Of a stretch of 64,000 nucleotides of DNA, positions 8,765-21,794 are shown one piece after another. The stretch lies in assembly GCF_030272615.1 (NCBI RefSeq), contig NW_026728925.1:372001-436000 (forward strand), read 5' to 3'. How positions within the stretch are numbered: position 1 is the stretch's first letter; every line of letters starts with the position of its first letter. The position numbers were made by a program, and so were the translations under genes. Source of the stretch: Cryptomeria japonica. Its lineage: Eukaryota > Streptophyta > Pinopsida > Cupressales > Cupressaceae. The notes under the pieces are model-generated. The model was not told the origin of the DNA. It was given only the letters and a program-made list of their open reading frames with translations, and did not search any database.

Positions 8765-9523
8765 TATTAGAGTAAAAGGTTTTATTTACTAAATTAATTT
8801 AATCATATTGATTAATTAACTAAGTCACCTTTTCCTTTTTTCACTTAAGCTAAATTTAGGAAGCTTTTTGGGGAATTTAATAATTATTTTATTTCATGCA
8901 TTCATCCCTTAGGGTTTGCTTTAGGGTTTTGATCTCCTTTATTAAACAATTGATCTCATTGTAATTATTCATTCTGGCAAGTTAATTCATTTGTGATTCT
9001 TCTTGCAATTGTCTCCAATTATTCTTGCACTCTCTTGTTTGTAGGATTTTCTCTTGTACGTGGCAGGTATTTGCATGCAGGCGATTATTGGGCATTGTGG
9101 AATTCATCAATCATGAATTCTATCATGGTATCAGAAGTCCAGACCTGATGCACCTCATTCATCAAATTTGATATTTTCCTTATGAATATTTTTTGTTTGC
9201 ATCTTGGGTCAATTTGAATCTCAAAATAAGATCTCTGAGGATTTGAAAATTCACCTTTTTTTGTGATCAAGGGGGGCGCCTATTGTTTTGGACCACCACC
9301 ACCAGTGGTTAGAGACCTCCTCCTCTCCCCGACTGCCCTCCACCACCTCATGCCATCAACGGACCACCACCGCGCCACCAGTTTCATTGTTAGAAGCCTT
9401 TTTGAGCCTATTGGGATTTTTTTGTGATATTGGGAGCAAACAGAGGCGTTCTTCGATAAACCATATATTGAAGTAGAATTTATTTTAGATTTCATTTCTG
9501 GTTTGACCTTTTCTATTTTAGAA
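8765..9523 (+). mobile_element. LTR, primer-binding site and leader, complete remnant (units 1/2 junction)
   Basis: The LTR spans about 8765-9125. Its left edge is set by loss of homology between blocks A and B and by TATTAGAGTAAAAGG, which looks like a mutated TGTTAGAG-type terminus. Its right edge is CA followed by TGGTATCAGA at 9126-9135. The leader runs to about 9523. C>T at 9324 is private to this copy. No coding domain follows. With no second LTR, a target-site duplication cannot be tested. Confidence 0.75.
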
Positions 9524-9548
9524 TTGATGTAAACTTTTGTTTTAACCG

Positions 9549-9735
9549 TTATCTCGTCATACTAACTGCCAAAACGAACCTGAAGCAAAGATGCGTGATA
9601 AAGAGAGTATATTGTATTTATAAACAGAGTGCAAGCGTTTGTATAGGTCAAGAGTGATATTCGGTGAAAAAGGGTGAGATTCAAAGTAAAACAATGGAGC
9701 GTTGAATTGCAGCATTTTAAGAGGCTCGAGCTCAA
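9549..9735 (-). pseudogene. Third-paralog promoter/5'UTR fragment, unit 2
   Basis: No difference from the unit 1 copy was noticed. It has TATAAATA at 9615-9622, a W-box core at 9646-9651 and the start codon followed by TAA as codon 4. Confidence 0.7.
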
Positions 9736-10935
9736 AAGATGCTTTTATTTTTCTTGAACCAAACAATACAGTAGAAGTTCAATGCATTTTTGGTTTCACC
9801 ATTTTTCTTTTCATACAACCCTTTATAATTTATAAAAACGTTTTTCAATAAATTTTTAAATTTTAACCAAAATTGAAATGGTCAAGCAAAGAAAAAAAAT
9901 GTTGAATAGCAGCAATGAGTATGCTGATCTTGAATGCTATTCATTATTGAAAAAGTGTCTTTGATGACAAAGTGGACGTTATGATAAGTACAATAATTGA
10001 AAGGATACAATTTTAAAGGAAAAATCTTCAGAATCCTATCATCTAAAGTATCATAAATTGATGGAACCTCAAACCGTACATTTTAAAATCTCTCCCAATG
10101 GGATGTTTCTTTTGAAATATTTTTTTTGTGTGCAAGGGTGAGCTAGTCATAGTTCTAGTCTTTTCATGACCCCTTTTCTCCCAAGTACAATAGTTTGGAG
10201 TTGAGATGCACTTTCTATTATTCCACTTTGGTTTTTTGTTCTTCCAATCATGGATCTTTAATTTACATCTTTATGTCTCTTTTACCATTTATTAATAGGT
10301 AACATTACCTTTTAGCTATATACCATCATTTCATCCTTTCTAGTTGTCCTTTCCTTTATTGATGTTTTGTTATTAGCCTTAATAGCTTAATAATCTTTGA
10401 TGAGTGACCACTTTAATGAATTGTCAAAATTTATTTGTATCCCTTTGTTGTTATTGCATCTATATTCTTTTTTGTTTTCTATGAAGGAAGGTATAGTTAG
10501 AACCATTATGGTCCTTGTATCAAGTGTGCATGTTATAATATGATAGATGATAACTTTCATTTTCTTTATATGTCAATCTAACATCAACAAGAGCATCGCT
10601 TATCATAGAATCTACCCACCTATGTGGTACAGTTGAAAGAACTAACATTTGGCTTGTTGCCAATAGAAATTTTCTATTTGTCTACATGTGTTCAATCCCT
10701 TTGTGAGATGTAAGAGGATCATTTGATAATAATATGTCATGTTTCTCTAAAGACTTAAACGGGAGTTTTTGTTTGAGATATCTCATTCTTTGTTGCTTGT
10801 GGCCTATGAATTTTTTATGTTGAGGCGTCCCCCTCCTCTTGTATTATGAGATTTTCCTTGTACCGACAAGTATATATTGATGTGTGATAAGATTCAACAT
10901 ATTTCCCACATCACTTCAACATATACTTGTTGCAG

Positions 10936-12771
10936 GTAGCATGTGCCAACTTCTTGTGATATGAGTGCTCCATACATACAACCAACCTCTCCTCCCCAAT
11001 TGTCAATATTCTTAGTGACAAATAGCTGAAATGTGGCATTCTCTTCAATACATCACATAGGCTCTTGAAATCTATATGTGCTAGATAATTTTAATTCACC
11101 ACTTAGCAATATGTGATATGGTAATAATTATTTTCTCAAAGAAAATAAACAACAATCATGTAATGAAATTTTTAACAGGTTAAACACTTCGAAAAATTAA
11201 AAATTAAACCATTAATGCAATACATTAGAACATGGGAATATGTTTGCCATTATTAGAGTGGGAAGAATAAATGGGGTGGTATAGCTCTCCATTGACTAAT
11301 TTTCCTAAGGTACTGTGTCAACTTCAAAATAATGTTTGTATAGTTTTTCAATTCTATTTTATTTAGTGCAGCATTTCTAGTCTTTAAATTTGATGCAAAA
11401 TGAAAGGGTTTCCATGTGCATTCAAGTATGTCCTTAACTTCTCCTTTCAATATTAAAAAAAATATATTTTATCTATTTGAGAAAATTTCTTAAGAGGAAG
11501 ATAAAAAAAAAAATTGTGCTCGTTATCAAACTATGATTTTTTGTTCCTTGGGAGATAGATAAAATTTGAGTGATTTGATGAGTTCCATAGAATGATAAAC
11601 AAATTTGAAAAAGATAAAATTAATGGATGGTGTCCTAGCGATTCATTTCAAGAACATTCTTGAATTTAGGAAGAATATCAAATTTCCTATATGTAGATGG
11701 TATCTATTTGATTATTTATTTAACAAGTTTTTTGTGCCTAGCATAATGGATAATCATTATAGGTTTCACCTTGTCAATGTAGTTATCCTTAATTTATTCC
11801 TTTGTGAATATTTGTTGGGTCTCATATGTAAGAAATACTATCATAAGACCCATGAAGTTAAATATTTAAAGAGGGTAGAGTTACTTACAAATACAAATAA
11901 ATTAACAAGTTTTATTTGACCTAACTCCATGTTTCACTAAAACTAATTCCTTATGAGCTTGCCACTAAATATGGTTGAGACATAATAGTCCTAGGGTGAT
12001 TTACTTTTGGAGGCATATAATCAAGTCCAATGTACAGTAAATAGTGTTGAAGACTTGCTCAAGAAATGAACTATAGCCCTTTGAAATTTACAAATTTGAG
12101 GGATATTTCAATTCAAATTATTACATATTATGCTAGGTCCTAGAAATGTAGTGTAATTAATAAATATGCATATGTCTATGACGCTTGTTTTGAATGTTCA
12201 TTTTTTTTAATGTAAATAGGCTATTTGAGTATTTGGACCATGGATCATACAGGGAATATACAAATATATTATTAATTTTAAAATCACTTACCCTCCCTAT
12301 ATCTCCATATGGTATATCACCCTTTTTCACACTTTCTTGGAAGCCTTCTCTAGTTAATGGACAAAGTAGGTAGGAAATTAATGGGTTCTATACTTCATCT
12401 ATGTTAAAGATGTAGTGTTTGTTTGAATGAACCCTTTGTGGCTATATATACATTTCTCATCTAGAAATTGTAGAAATTTTTAGTATTTCTTTATTACCCT
12501 TATGTTGAATATATTACGATTTTTGTAGAAGAAGTCTGTCTAATTAAGTAATGAATTTACTTAGTACCCATATTTCTTCTTTTTGGGAAAAGGTTGATGA
12601 TAATATAGGATACAATATGTATCACTATTGAAGAATTGTAATCAAAATTTATGTTTCTCCTATGGTTCCTCATTACTTGTTTATTTATAACCAACTAATA
12701 GTTATAGTAATCATATGGTACATGTATGAGGTGGATAAATTTCATTCTAAGTAGCATTAGAAAGATAGTTA
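10936..12771 (+). repeat. Block A, unit 2
   Basis: No informative difference from unit 1 was noticed. The unidentified non-coding stretch to its right runs to 14222. Confidence 0.72.
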
Positions 12772-14457
12772 CAACATTACCAATTTGAAGCTGAGAACAT
12801 CACTATATTATTAAGGGAGTCTTATGATCTTGTGGCTGGAATGGTGAAAGGTTATGGACTAAAATTGTATAAGAAAATATATTAAAATCCCAAGAATATT
12901 ATTCATAGAGTGTTCACTAAAATATTGGAAGGTCTTTTAATAAGAATAAATAATTTGAAGGGGATTATTTGTGAAGGAAATCCATAAAAAACTGAGAGAG
13001 ATGGTAGGATGGACAATATGGATAGGATGGTAGGAGCTGAGTTGATGTGGAAGTTGAATGATTTAGGGTATAAATGATGTTTCAATGATATCAAAGACAC
13101 AATGAAGATATAATAGATTCTATAACTTTTAAGTTTGGGAAACACACACATAATAAACATGTATTTTTTCCATCCCATTGACGGTAGGAAGAATGTGATA
13201 ATTAGGCATAGTAGCTTATGGATATTTTTGGAGACAATTTCATGGAAGATGTAAGGAAAAAAAAATGTTTATAATTCTTCTCTAATAAATCTCTATGGTA
13301 GCTAACTACCAATTAAAAGTGTAGAATTTTTGTGTGAAAAATGGAGATGAAACTCAAATAGCTAACTATCAATTGGCCAAAATATCTAGCTATACTATTG
13401 AGGACCAATTTATCATAAATGAGGCACTCAAGATAGTTGTCATATTTGTAGTATGTCACTAAAAAAAATGAAAAAGTGTAGGGGACCATGACGCAAAGCT
13501 TGAACATATTAAATCTTGGTCCCCACAAAATGATTTGAAGCTTTAGGCAAAGCATATGGCCATGAATATTTTATAAAGGGAAAACACACCAGGGAACAAT
13601 TATAGCTTGCTAATGTGATTGAATAGAACCCATTCAATGGTCTTGATTAAATTATTATTGTAAGAGAACTAAAGCTCTAAAGGCGAGCAAAGAACTTGAC
13701 AATGTATGATTTTAATGTCAACATTATTATGAAGGAAAAGGTTTCCACATTGTTTTGTTAGAATTCTATCAACTCTTGTTCATGATTCAAATTGTCTTGG
13801 CTTCATTAATATTTGGAATCAAATTAACTATGTGTGCTAAGCACATTACTAAAACCTTTGAACAAGATGAAATTTGCAATGGCCTGCTTCGTCGTGTTTT
13901 TCTTAATTTTCCTTTAAATTTTTACATTAAAAAAATTATATATTACATAAAAATTGGTAAACCCTAACATAATATTTGGAGTGACAAATATACATTATAA
14001 TGTGTATTAAAGCTTTGGTCAGATCCAAACCATAACGTACGGCCTGTTGTAGCAGGCTCATCATATAAGTTGTGTATGTTTTACAAAGCGCGATTAAAAT
14101 CTTACTAATTTATAATCCTTTCAAGTATTATGGATAGGCCCTTTCTTAGTTTTCTCAAACACGTAACTTTTTGTGACACCATAGCAAAAGTCTGTTGAAA
14201 TTTTTTATGTACCTTTCGTGAATCATATTTAAGATTTGATTAAACTGAATATGTATATTCTTCAATACAAATGAAATTATATCCACTCAAGATAGATGAA
14301 AGCGATCTGGCCTTTAAAATGTGTCAGTGGTTAGTCAATGGCGATAGATGATATTTCTCCCTATCACCGCAGATCTGGATTGAAAAATACGTAAATGTAT
14401 ACTGGGTATCCATGGCAGAATATCTTAATTAGGTGATTGGATCCACAATAAGTGTAT

Positions 14458-14646
14458 TCAACAGCAACTAGGATCTGGAATGTTGCCTTCACAGTTAGGA
14501 CACGACGCTAACATCTCCACAATTTCAAGCAGATTATCAATGCCTGCATTTGTATTCACTATTTTGTTGAGGATTGGTCGAGCAGAGACAGCGAGGGAAA
14601 ACACAACGTTGAGCACAAGCAGCAGTGCCATAACTTTCAGGAGCAT
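14458..14646 (-). CDS. Small secreted Cys-containing peptide, minus-strand paralog (unit 2)
   Basis: The 62-residue product is identical to the unit 1 copy, including the TTG in place of the ancestral start and the downstream ATG. The TATA box is at 14761-14768. Confidence 0.8.
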   Translation of the reverse strand: MLLKVMALLLVLNVVFSLAVSARPILNKIVNTNAGIDNLLEIVEMLASCPNCEGNIPDPSCC

Positions 14647-15172
14647 CGATCTCGACAATACTAATTGGCAGAATGAATGTTAACAAATGAAAAAACGTAT
14701 TCGGTTTAGCGAGATAGAGAGCGAAGATCGAGAATGGTGATGGATAAACAAGGAAAATCGTATTTATAGAGACAGACGACGGCGTGTGAGTATGTTTGAT
14801 CAAGTCAAAATTAAAATTTGTTCAACTAGGGTGATATTCAAAGTAAAAAATGGCGCGTGGAACTGCAACATTTCAAGAGGCGACAAAGGGACTTTGAATA
14901 TCAACATTGACTTATTCATATTGCACGTCAATTGTCTTCGCTTTCTATCAAGCATGAAAGCACCTTTAACACCAATATCACCAATTTCAATTTTGACCTA
15001 TTCAAACATTTGCACTCCATCGTCCATCTCTATAAATACGATTTACCTGGTTTATACATCACCATTCTCGATCTTCGCTCTCTATCTCTTAAAAAATTCA
15101 CTCGGCTCTTCTTTCTTCATTTGTAAACCAATACGTACGTTTCTTTGCTTGATATTCATTCTGGCAATTAGT
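14647..15172. promoter_or_regulatory. Shared divergent promoter region, unit 2
   Basis: W-box cores at 14803-14808 (minus) and 14993-14998 (plus), with TATAAATA at 14761-14768 and 15031-15038, are unchanged. Confidence 0.68.
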
Positions 15173-15397
15173 ATGGAGAGATCGATTCATCTGAAAGTTA
15201 TGGCAGTGCTGCTCATGCTCAACGCTATGGTTTTCCTCGCTGTCTCTGCTCGACCAATCCTGACGGAAAAAGTGAATACAAATGCAAGCGTGAACAACAA
15301 TGATTCAATTGATAATCTGGTTGAAATTGTGGAGATGTTAGCATCTGGTTCTAACTGTTCAGGCAACATCAAAGATCCTAATTGCCGCAAAAGATAA
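15173..15397 (+). CDS. Small secreted peptide, plus-strand paralog (unit 2)
   Basis: The 74-residue product is identical to unit 1, with signal peptide, Asn-rich linker, two Cys and Arg-Lys-Arg end. The start is the first ATG after the TATA box. Confidence 0.82.
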   Translation: MERSIHLKVMAVLLMLNAMVFLAVSARPILTEKVNTNASVNNNDSIDNLVEIVEMLASGSNCSGNIKDPNCRKR

Positions 15398-15900
15398 AAC
15401 AATGACGCATAGAGTTACTGTGAATCCAACGCACATAACTAAGATTTTTCGCCACGGAAATCCGCGAGAGCTTTACATTATTTGGGTATTTTGTGGCCCA
15501 TGGTGACAACGAGAAAGAGAAATATAATTAAATCCCTTGGACACTACTCGCTGACACATTTTAAAACCAGAACGCTTTCATCCATCTGGATTGCGTAATA
15601 TGTAATTATTTTTCTGTATTCAAGAATATACATATTCAGCCCAATCAAATCTTAAATATCAAATTTGTTTCATTAAATATTCGTTTTCTAATTGTTCATT
15701 GTTTTCCACATTGAAGTTGGTGTGGTGGTAGCTCTAGTTTGTCGCAGAAATAACGTTTTCCTTTCTATTTCCCAATTATCATTGATCTTTTAGTGGTAAA
15801 CTATCAAACTTATATTGAGTCAAGTTTCCCTATTCCTCTTTGGATATCCCAATTACTTATACAAATTATACATATTACTTATTTATACCGTTAATTTAAG

Positions 15901-17787
15901 TAGCATAGGTCAACTTCTTGTGATATGATTAGTCAAGCAAGGAACCAAGCTCTCCTCCTCAATTGTCATTATTTTTAGTGAAAATTATTAGTAACAAAAA
16001 ATGATACGTAGCATTATCTCAAAGGCATCATGCAAACCCTTCACATCTATCTGTGCTACATAATGTTAATTCACTACTCACCAAATGTGATATGGTCATA
16101 CTTTTTCCCTAAACAAAATCAACAACAATCAAAAGTAATGGAATTTTAAACAAGTTAAACACTTATAAAATTAAAAAATGAAGCCATTAATGCAATGATT
16201 TCAAGAAAATAAAGCTATTTAGTACTATTATTATAGCGAGAAGAATAAATGGATTTTATCTCTCTGTTTAGAACAGATTTCCTTCTAAGGTGAAAATTTT
16301 GCAACTAATTTTCCTAAGGTATTTTGTCAAGTTCAATTAGAGGATATAAAATATTGGAGGTGCGTTTTATGTAGTGCAACTTTCTTGGTACTTGAACTTG
16401 ACACAAAATAAAAGGATGTTTATGTGCAGTCAAGTATGTCAAGTAGTGCAACTTTCTTGGCACTTGAATTTGGTAATTTTTCTAAAGCCAACAAAGTATT
16501 TGTGCTTCTTATCTAACTATGAATTTTAGTTCCTTGAATTTTCTTTTAGTTTTGATAGAATCAAGAAAATGCTAACTCAATCATATAATATCTAATATTT
16601 TGAAGGATAAAGTGCCATGGCTTATCTAACCAATTCGCTAGAATGTTGGAGAAGTTTGAAAAACATATATTGAATGGTGTCCTAGCCAAAAGTAGGAATA
16701 ATATTGAATTTGCTACAAGTAATTTTGGTCTATTGGATTATTTCATTAAAAAATTGCTTGAGACTAGCCTAATGAATAAAAATTATATGTTTGGCCTTGC
16801 CAAAGTTATTATTTTTAATTGCTTCTTTTTTTAAAACTTTTTGGTTTTCATATGTAAGAAATATTATGTTACTTGACCTAAGAAGTTAATTATTAAAAGG
16901 AGAAACTATTGTTTACAACTGAAAGTAAGTTAAAATTTCTTTTCTCTTGAATCCCAATATCCTTGAAGTTTTTAAACTTTCTCAGCTTACCGCTAAATAT
17001 TATTTAGACAAGAATAGTGATAGGTTCAAGTAGTTCTTAAGGTATATAATCAATTCTAACATGAAATAAAAGGTGTTGGATTTTGTTTGAAGAAATAAAT
17101 TAGAGCCCTTTGAAATTAAGCAATTTGATGGATATTTTAGATTATTTTTCTAGGTACTAGGAATGTACTATAAGAAGCAAATATGCATATGTCTAATGCG
17201 CCTTCTTGTAAATATCCAAAAAATTATGTAAATAGAATATTTAATTATGAGGCAGGGGTTGTAGCGGGATTCCATAAATCTATTATAAATTTTAAAATAG
17301 CTTACCCTCCTTGTACTTTCATATAGTATCCACTCTTGCACACTTTATTGCAAGCCTTCTCTTTTGAATGGACTAAGTAGTTAGGAAAGAAACTAGTTTT
17401 ATACTTCATTTGTGTTAGACATGTTTTTATTGTCTAATTAAAAACAATGCAATTGGATATACATTTGTCTTGTAGAAGTTATAGATTTTTTATTATTTCT
17501 TTACTATCCTTATCCTTAATATACTAGGATTTATATAGCATAAGAATATCTAATTAAGTAATAAATTTTCTTAGTCCCCCTATTTATCTTTTTGGGTGAA
17601 ATATTGATAAAATGAAGGATACAATATGTATCATGATTGAAGAACTATAACCATAATTATGGCTATCCTATAGTTCATCATTACTCGTCTACTTTTATGC
17701 CTAACCAAGTGATATCTCTAGTAATCATATGGTACATGTATGAGGTGGATAATATTTTATTTTAAGTAGCATTAGAAAGATGGTTCC
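15901..17787 (+). repeat. Block B, unit 2
   Basis: Carries the internal 30-bp direct repeat (16371-16400 and 16443-16472) and reads CTAGCCTAATGAATAAA near 16767, as in units 1 and 4. Confidence 0.72.
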
Positions 17788-18546
17788 TATTAGAGTAAAA
17801 GGTTTTATTTACTAAATTAATTTAATCATATTGATTAATTAACTAAGTCACCTTTTCCTTTTTTCACTTAAGCTAAATTTAGGAAGCTTTTTGGGGAATT
17901 TAATAATTATTTTATTTCATGCATTCATCCCTTAGGGTTTGCTTTAGGGTTTTGATCTCCTTTATTAAACAATTGATCTCATTGTAATTATTCATTCTGG
18001 CAAGTTAATTCATTTGTGATTCTTCTTGCAATTGTCTCCAATTATTCTTGCACTCTCTTGTTTGTAGGATTTTCTCTTGTACGTGGCAGGTATTTGCATG
18101 CAGGCGATTATTGGGCATTGTGGAATTCATCAATCATGAATTCTATCATGGTATCAGAAGTCCAGACCTGATGCACCTCATTCATCAAATTTGATATTTT
18201 CCTTATGAATATTTTTTGTTTGCATCTTGGGTCAATTTGAATCTCAAAATAAGATCTCTGAGGATTTGAAAATTCACCTTTTTTTGTGATCAAGGGGGGC
18301 GCCTATTGTTTTGGACCACCACCACCAGTGGTTAGAGACCTCCTCCCCTCCCCGACTGCCCTCCACCACCTCATGCCATCAACGGACCACCACCGCGCCA
18401 CCAGTTTCATTGTTAGAAGCCTTTTTGAGCCTATTGGGATTTTTTTGTGATATTGGGAGCAAACAGAGGCGTTCTTCGATAAACCATATATTGAAGTAGA
18501 ATTTATTTTAGATTTCATTTCTGGTTTGACCTTTTCTATTTTAGAA
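17788..18546 (+). mobile_element. LTR, primer-binding site and leader (units 2/3 junction)
   Basis: LTR 17788-18148 and intact primer-binding site TGGTATCAGA at 18149-18158. The leader reads AACGGACC at the site that varies in units 6-8. Confidence 0.75.
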
Positions 18547-18571
18547 TTGATGTAAACTTTTGTTTTAACCG

Positions 18572-18758
18572 TTATCTCGTCATACTAACTGCCAAAACGA
18601 ACCTGAAGCAAAGATGCGTGATAAAGAGAGTATATTGTATTTATAAACAGAGTGCAAGCGTTTGTATAGGTCAAGAGTGATATTCGGTGAAAAAGGGTGA
18701 GATTCAAAGTAAAACAATGGAGCGTTGAATTGCAGCATTTTAAGAGGCTCGAGCTCAA
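18572..18758 (-). pseudogene. Third-paralog promoter/5'UTR fragment, unit 3
   Basis: Same as units 1 and 2. TATAAATA lies at 18638-18645 and the W-box core at 18669-18674. Confidence 0.7.
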
Positions 18759-19958
18759 AAGATGCTTTTATTTTTCTTGAACCAAACAATACAGTAGAAG
18801 TTCAATGCATTTTTGGTTTCACCATTTTTCTTTTCATACAACCCTTTATAATTTATAAAAACGTTTTTCAATAAATTTTTAAATTTTAACCAAAATTGAA
18901 ATGGTCAAGCAAAGAAAAAAAATGTTGAATAGCAGCAATGAGTATGCTGATCTTGAATGCTATTCATTATTGAAAAAGTGTCTTTGATGACAAAGTGGAC
19001 GTTATGATAAGTACAATAATTGAAAGGATACAATTTTAAAGGAAAAATCTTCAGAATCCTATCATCTAAAGTATCATAAATTGATGGAACCTCAAACCGT
19101 ACATTTTAAAATCTCTCCCAATGGGATGTTTCTTTTGAAATATTTTTTTTGTGTGCAAGGGTGAGCTAGTCATAGTTCTAGTCTTTTCATGACCCCTTTT
19201 CTCCCAAGTACAATAGTTTGGAGTTGAGATGCACTTTCTATTATTCCACTTTGGTTTTTTGTTCTTCCAATCATGGATCTTTAATTTACATCTTTATGTC
19301 TCTTTTACCATTTATTAATAGGTAACATTACCTTTTAGCTATATACCATCATTTCATCCTTTCTAGTTGTCCTTTCCTTTATTGATGTTTTGTTATTAGC
19401 CTTAATAGCTTAATAATCTTTGATGAGTGACCACTTTAATGAATTGTCAAAATTTATTTGTATCCCTTTGTTGTTATTGCATCTATATTCTTTTTTGTTT
19501 TCTATGAAGGAAGGTATAGTTAGAACCATTATGGTCCTTGTATCAAGTGTGCATGTTATAATATGATAGATGATAACTTTCATTTTCTTTATATGTCAAT
19601 CTAACATCAACAAGAGCATCGCTTATCATAGAATCTACCCACCTATGTGGTACAGTTGAAAGAACTAACATTTGGCTTGTTGCCAATAGAAATTTTCTAT
19701 TTGTCTACATGTGTTCAATCCCTTTGTGAGATGTAAGAGGATCATTTGATAATAATATGTCATGTTTCTCTAAAGACTTAAACGGGAGTTTTTGTTTGAG
19801 ATATCTCATTCTTTGTTGCTTGTGGCCTATGAATTTTTTATGTTGAGGCGTCCCCCTCCTCTTGTATTATGAGATTTTCCTTGTACCGACAAGTATATAT
19901 TGATGTGTGATAAGATTCAACATATTTCCCACATCACTTCAACATATACTTGTTGCAG

Positions 19959-21794
19959 GTAGCATGTGCCAACTTCTTGTGATATGAGTGCTCCATACAT
20001 ACAACCAACCTCTCCTCCCCAATTGTCAATATTCTTAGTGACAAATAGCTGAAATGTGGCATTCTCTTCAATACATCACATAGGCTCTTGAAATCTATAT
20101 GTGCTAGATAATTTTAATTCACCACTTAGCAATATGTGATATGGTAATAATTATTTTCTCAAAGAAAATAAACAACAATCATGTAATGAAATTTTTAACA
20201 GGTTAAACACTTCGAAAAATTAAAAATTAAACCATTAATGCAATACATTAGAACATGGGAATATGTTTGCCATTATTAGAGTGGGAAGAATAAATGGGGT
20301 GGTATAGCTCTCCATTGACTAATTTTCCTAAGGTACTGTGTCAACTTCAAAATAATGTTTGTATAGTTTTTCAATTCTATTTTATTTAGTGCAGCATTTC
20401 TAGTCTTTAAATTTGATGCAAAATGAAAGGGTTTCCATGTGCATTCAAGTATGTCCTTAACTTCTCCTTTCAATATTAAAAAAAATATATTTTATCTATT
20501 TGAGAAAATTTCTTAAGAGGAAGATAAAAAAAAAAATTGTGCTCGTTATCAAACTATGATTTTTTGTTCCTTGGGAGATAGATAAAATTTGAGTGATTTG
20601 ATGAGTTCCATAGAATGATAAACAAATTTGAAAAAGATAAAATTAATGGATGGTGTCCTAGCGATTCATTTCAAGAACATTCTTGAATTTAGGAAGAATA
20701 TCAAATTTCCTATATGTAGATGGTATCTATTTGATTATTTATTTAACAAGTTTTTTGTGCCTAGCATAATGGATAATCATTATAGGTTTCACCTTGTCAA
20801 TGTAGTTATCCTTAATTTATTCCTTTGTGAATATTTGTTGGGTCTCATATGTAAGAAATACTATCATAAGACCCATGAAGTTAAATATTTAAAGAGGGTA
20901 GAGTTACTTACAAATACAAATAAATTAACAAGTTTTATTTGACCTAACTCCATGTTTCACTAAAACTAATTCCTTATGAGCTTGCCACTAAATATGGTTG
21001 AGACATAATAGTCCTAGGGTGATTTACTTTTGGAGGCATATAATCAAGTCCAATGTACAGTAAATAGTGTTGAAGACTTGCTCAAGAAATGAACTATAGC
21101 CCTTTGAAATTTACAAATTTGAGGGATATTTCAATTCAAATTATTACATATTATGCTAGGTCCTAGAAATGTAGTGTAATTAATAAATATGCATATGTCT
21201 ATGACGCTTGTTTTGAATGTTCATTTTTTTTAATGTAAATAGGCTATTTGAGTATTTGGACCATGGATCATACAGGGAATATACAAATATATTATTAATT
21301 TTAAAATCACTTACCCTCCCTATATCTCCATATGGTATATCACCCTTTTTCACACTTTCTTGGAAGCCTTCTCTAGTTAATGGACAAAGTAGGTAGGAAA
21401 TTAATGGGTTCTATACTTCATCTATGTTAAAGATGTAGTGTTTGTTTGAATGAACCCTTTGTGGCTATATATACATTTCTCATCTAGAAATTGTAGAAAT
21501 TTTTAGTATTTCTTTATTACCCTTATGTTGAATATATTACGATTTTTGTAGAAGAAGTCTGTCTAATTAAGTAATGAATTTACTTAGTACCCATATTTCT
21601 TCTTTTTGGGAAAAGGTTGATGATAATATAGGATACAATATGTATCACTATTGAAGAATTGTAATCAAAATTTATGTTTCTCCTATGGTTCCTCATTACT
21701 TGTTTATTTATAACCAACTAATAGTTATAGTAATCATATGGTACATGTATGAGGTGGATAAATTTCATTCTAAGTAGCATTAGAAAGATAGTTA
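19959..21794 (+). repeat. Block A, unit 3
   Basis: Reads GGGGTGGTATAG near 20296, the version seen in units 1-4. The unidentified stretch to 23245 follows. Confidence 0.72.

Larger units (their letters stand above)
1..9023. repeat. Tandem array unit 1 (9023 bp)
   Basis: First of seven complete units in a head-to-tail array; base 1 recurs at 9024. The phase is arbitrary because the array extends beyond both window ends. Unit 1 lacks the 20-bp segment found after position 520 in some other units. Variants that mark it include T848 (A elsewhere), the string ACGAGAG near 1735 (ACGGGAG in units 2-4, AAGGGAG in units 5-7) and GATTCGACA near 1870 (GATTCAACA elsewhere). It shares ACGCATAG just after the plus gene and GGCCCATGG near 6475 with unit 2 only. 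The unit contains one divergent pair of small secreted-peptide genes, one pseudogene fragment, one truncated LTR element and two diverged copies (A and B) of an unidentified sequence. Confidence 0.97.
9024..18046. repeat. Tandem array unit 2 (9023 bp)
   Basis: Nearest to unit 1: the two share ACGCATAG after the plus gene and GGCCCATGG near 15498. It differs at ACGGGAG near 10758 and GATTCAACA near 10893, which agree with units 3 and 4. It lacks the 20-bp segment. Confidence 0.97.

Noticed and set aside
8929-8962. Telomere-like TTAGGGTTT and TTTAGGGTTT strings
   Set aside because: Only two isolated, imperfect matches inside the LTR at every unit; not a telomeric tract.
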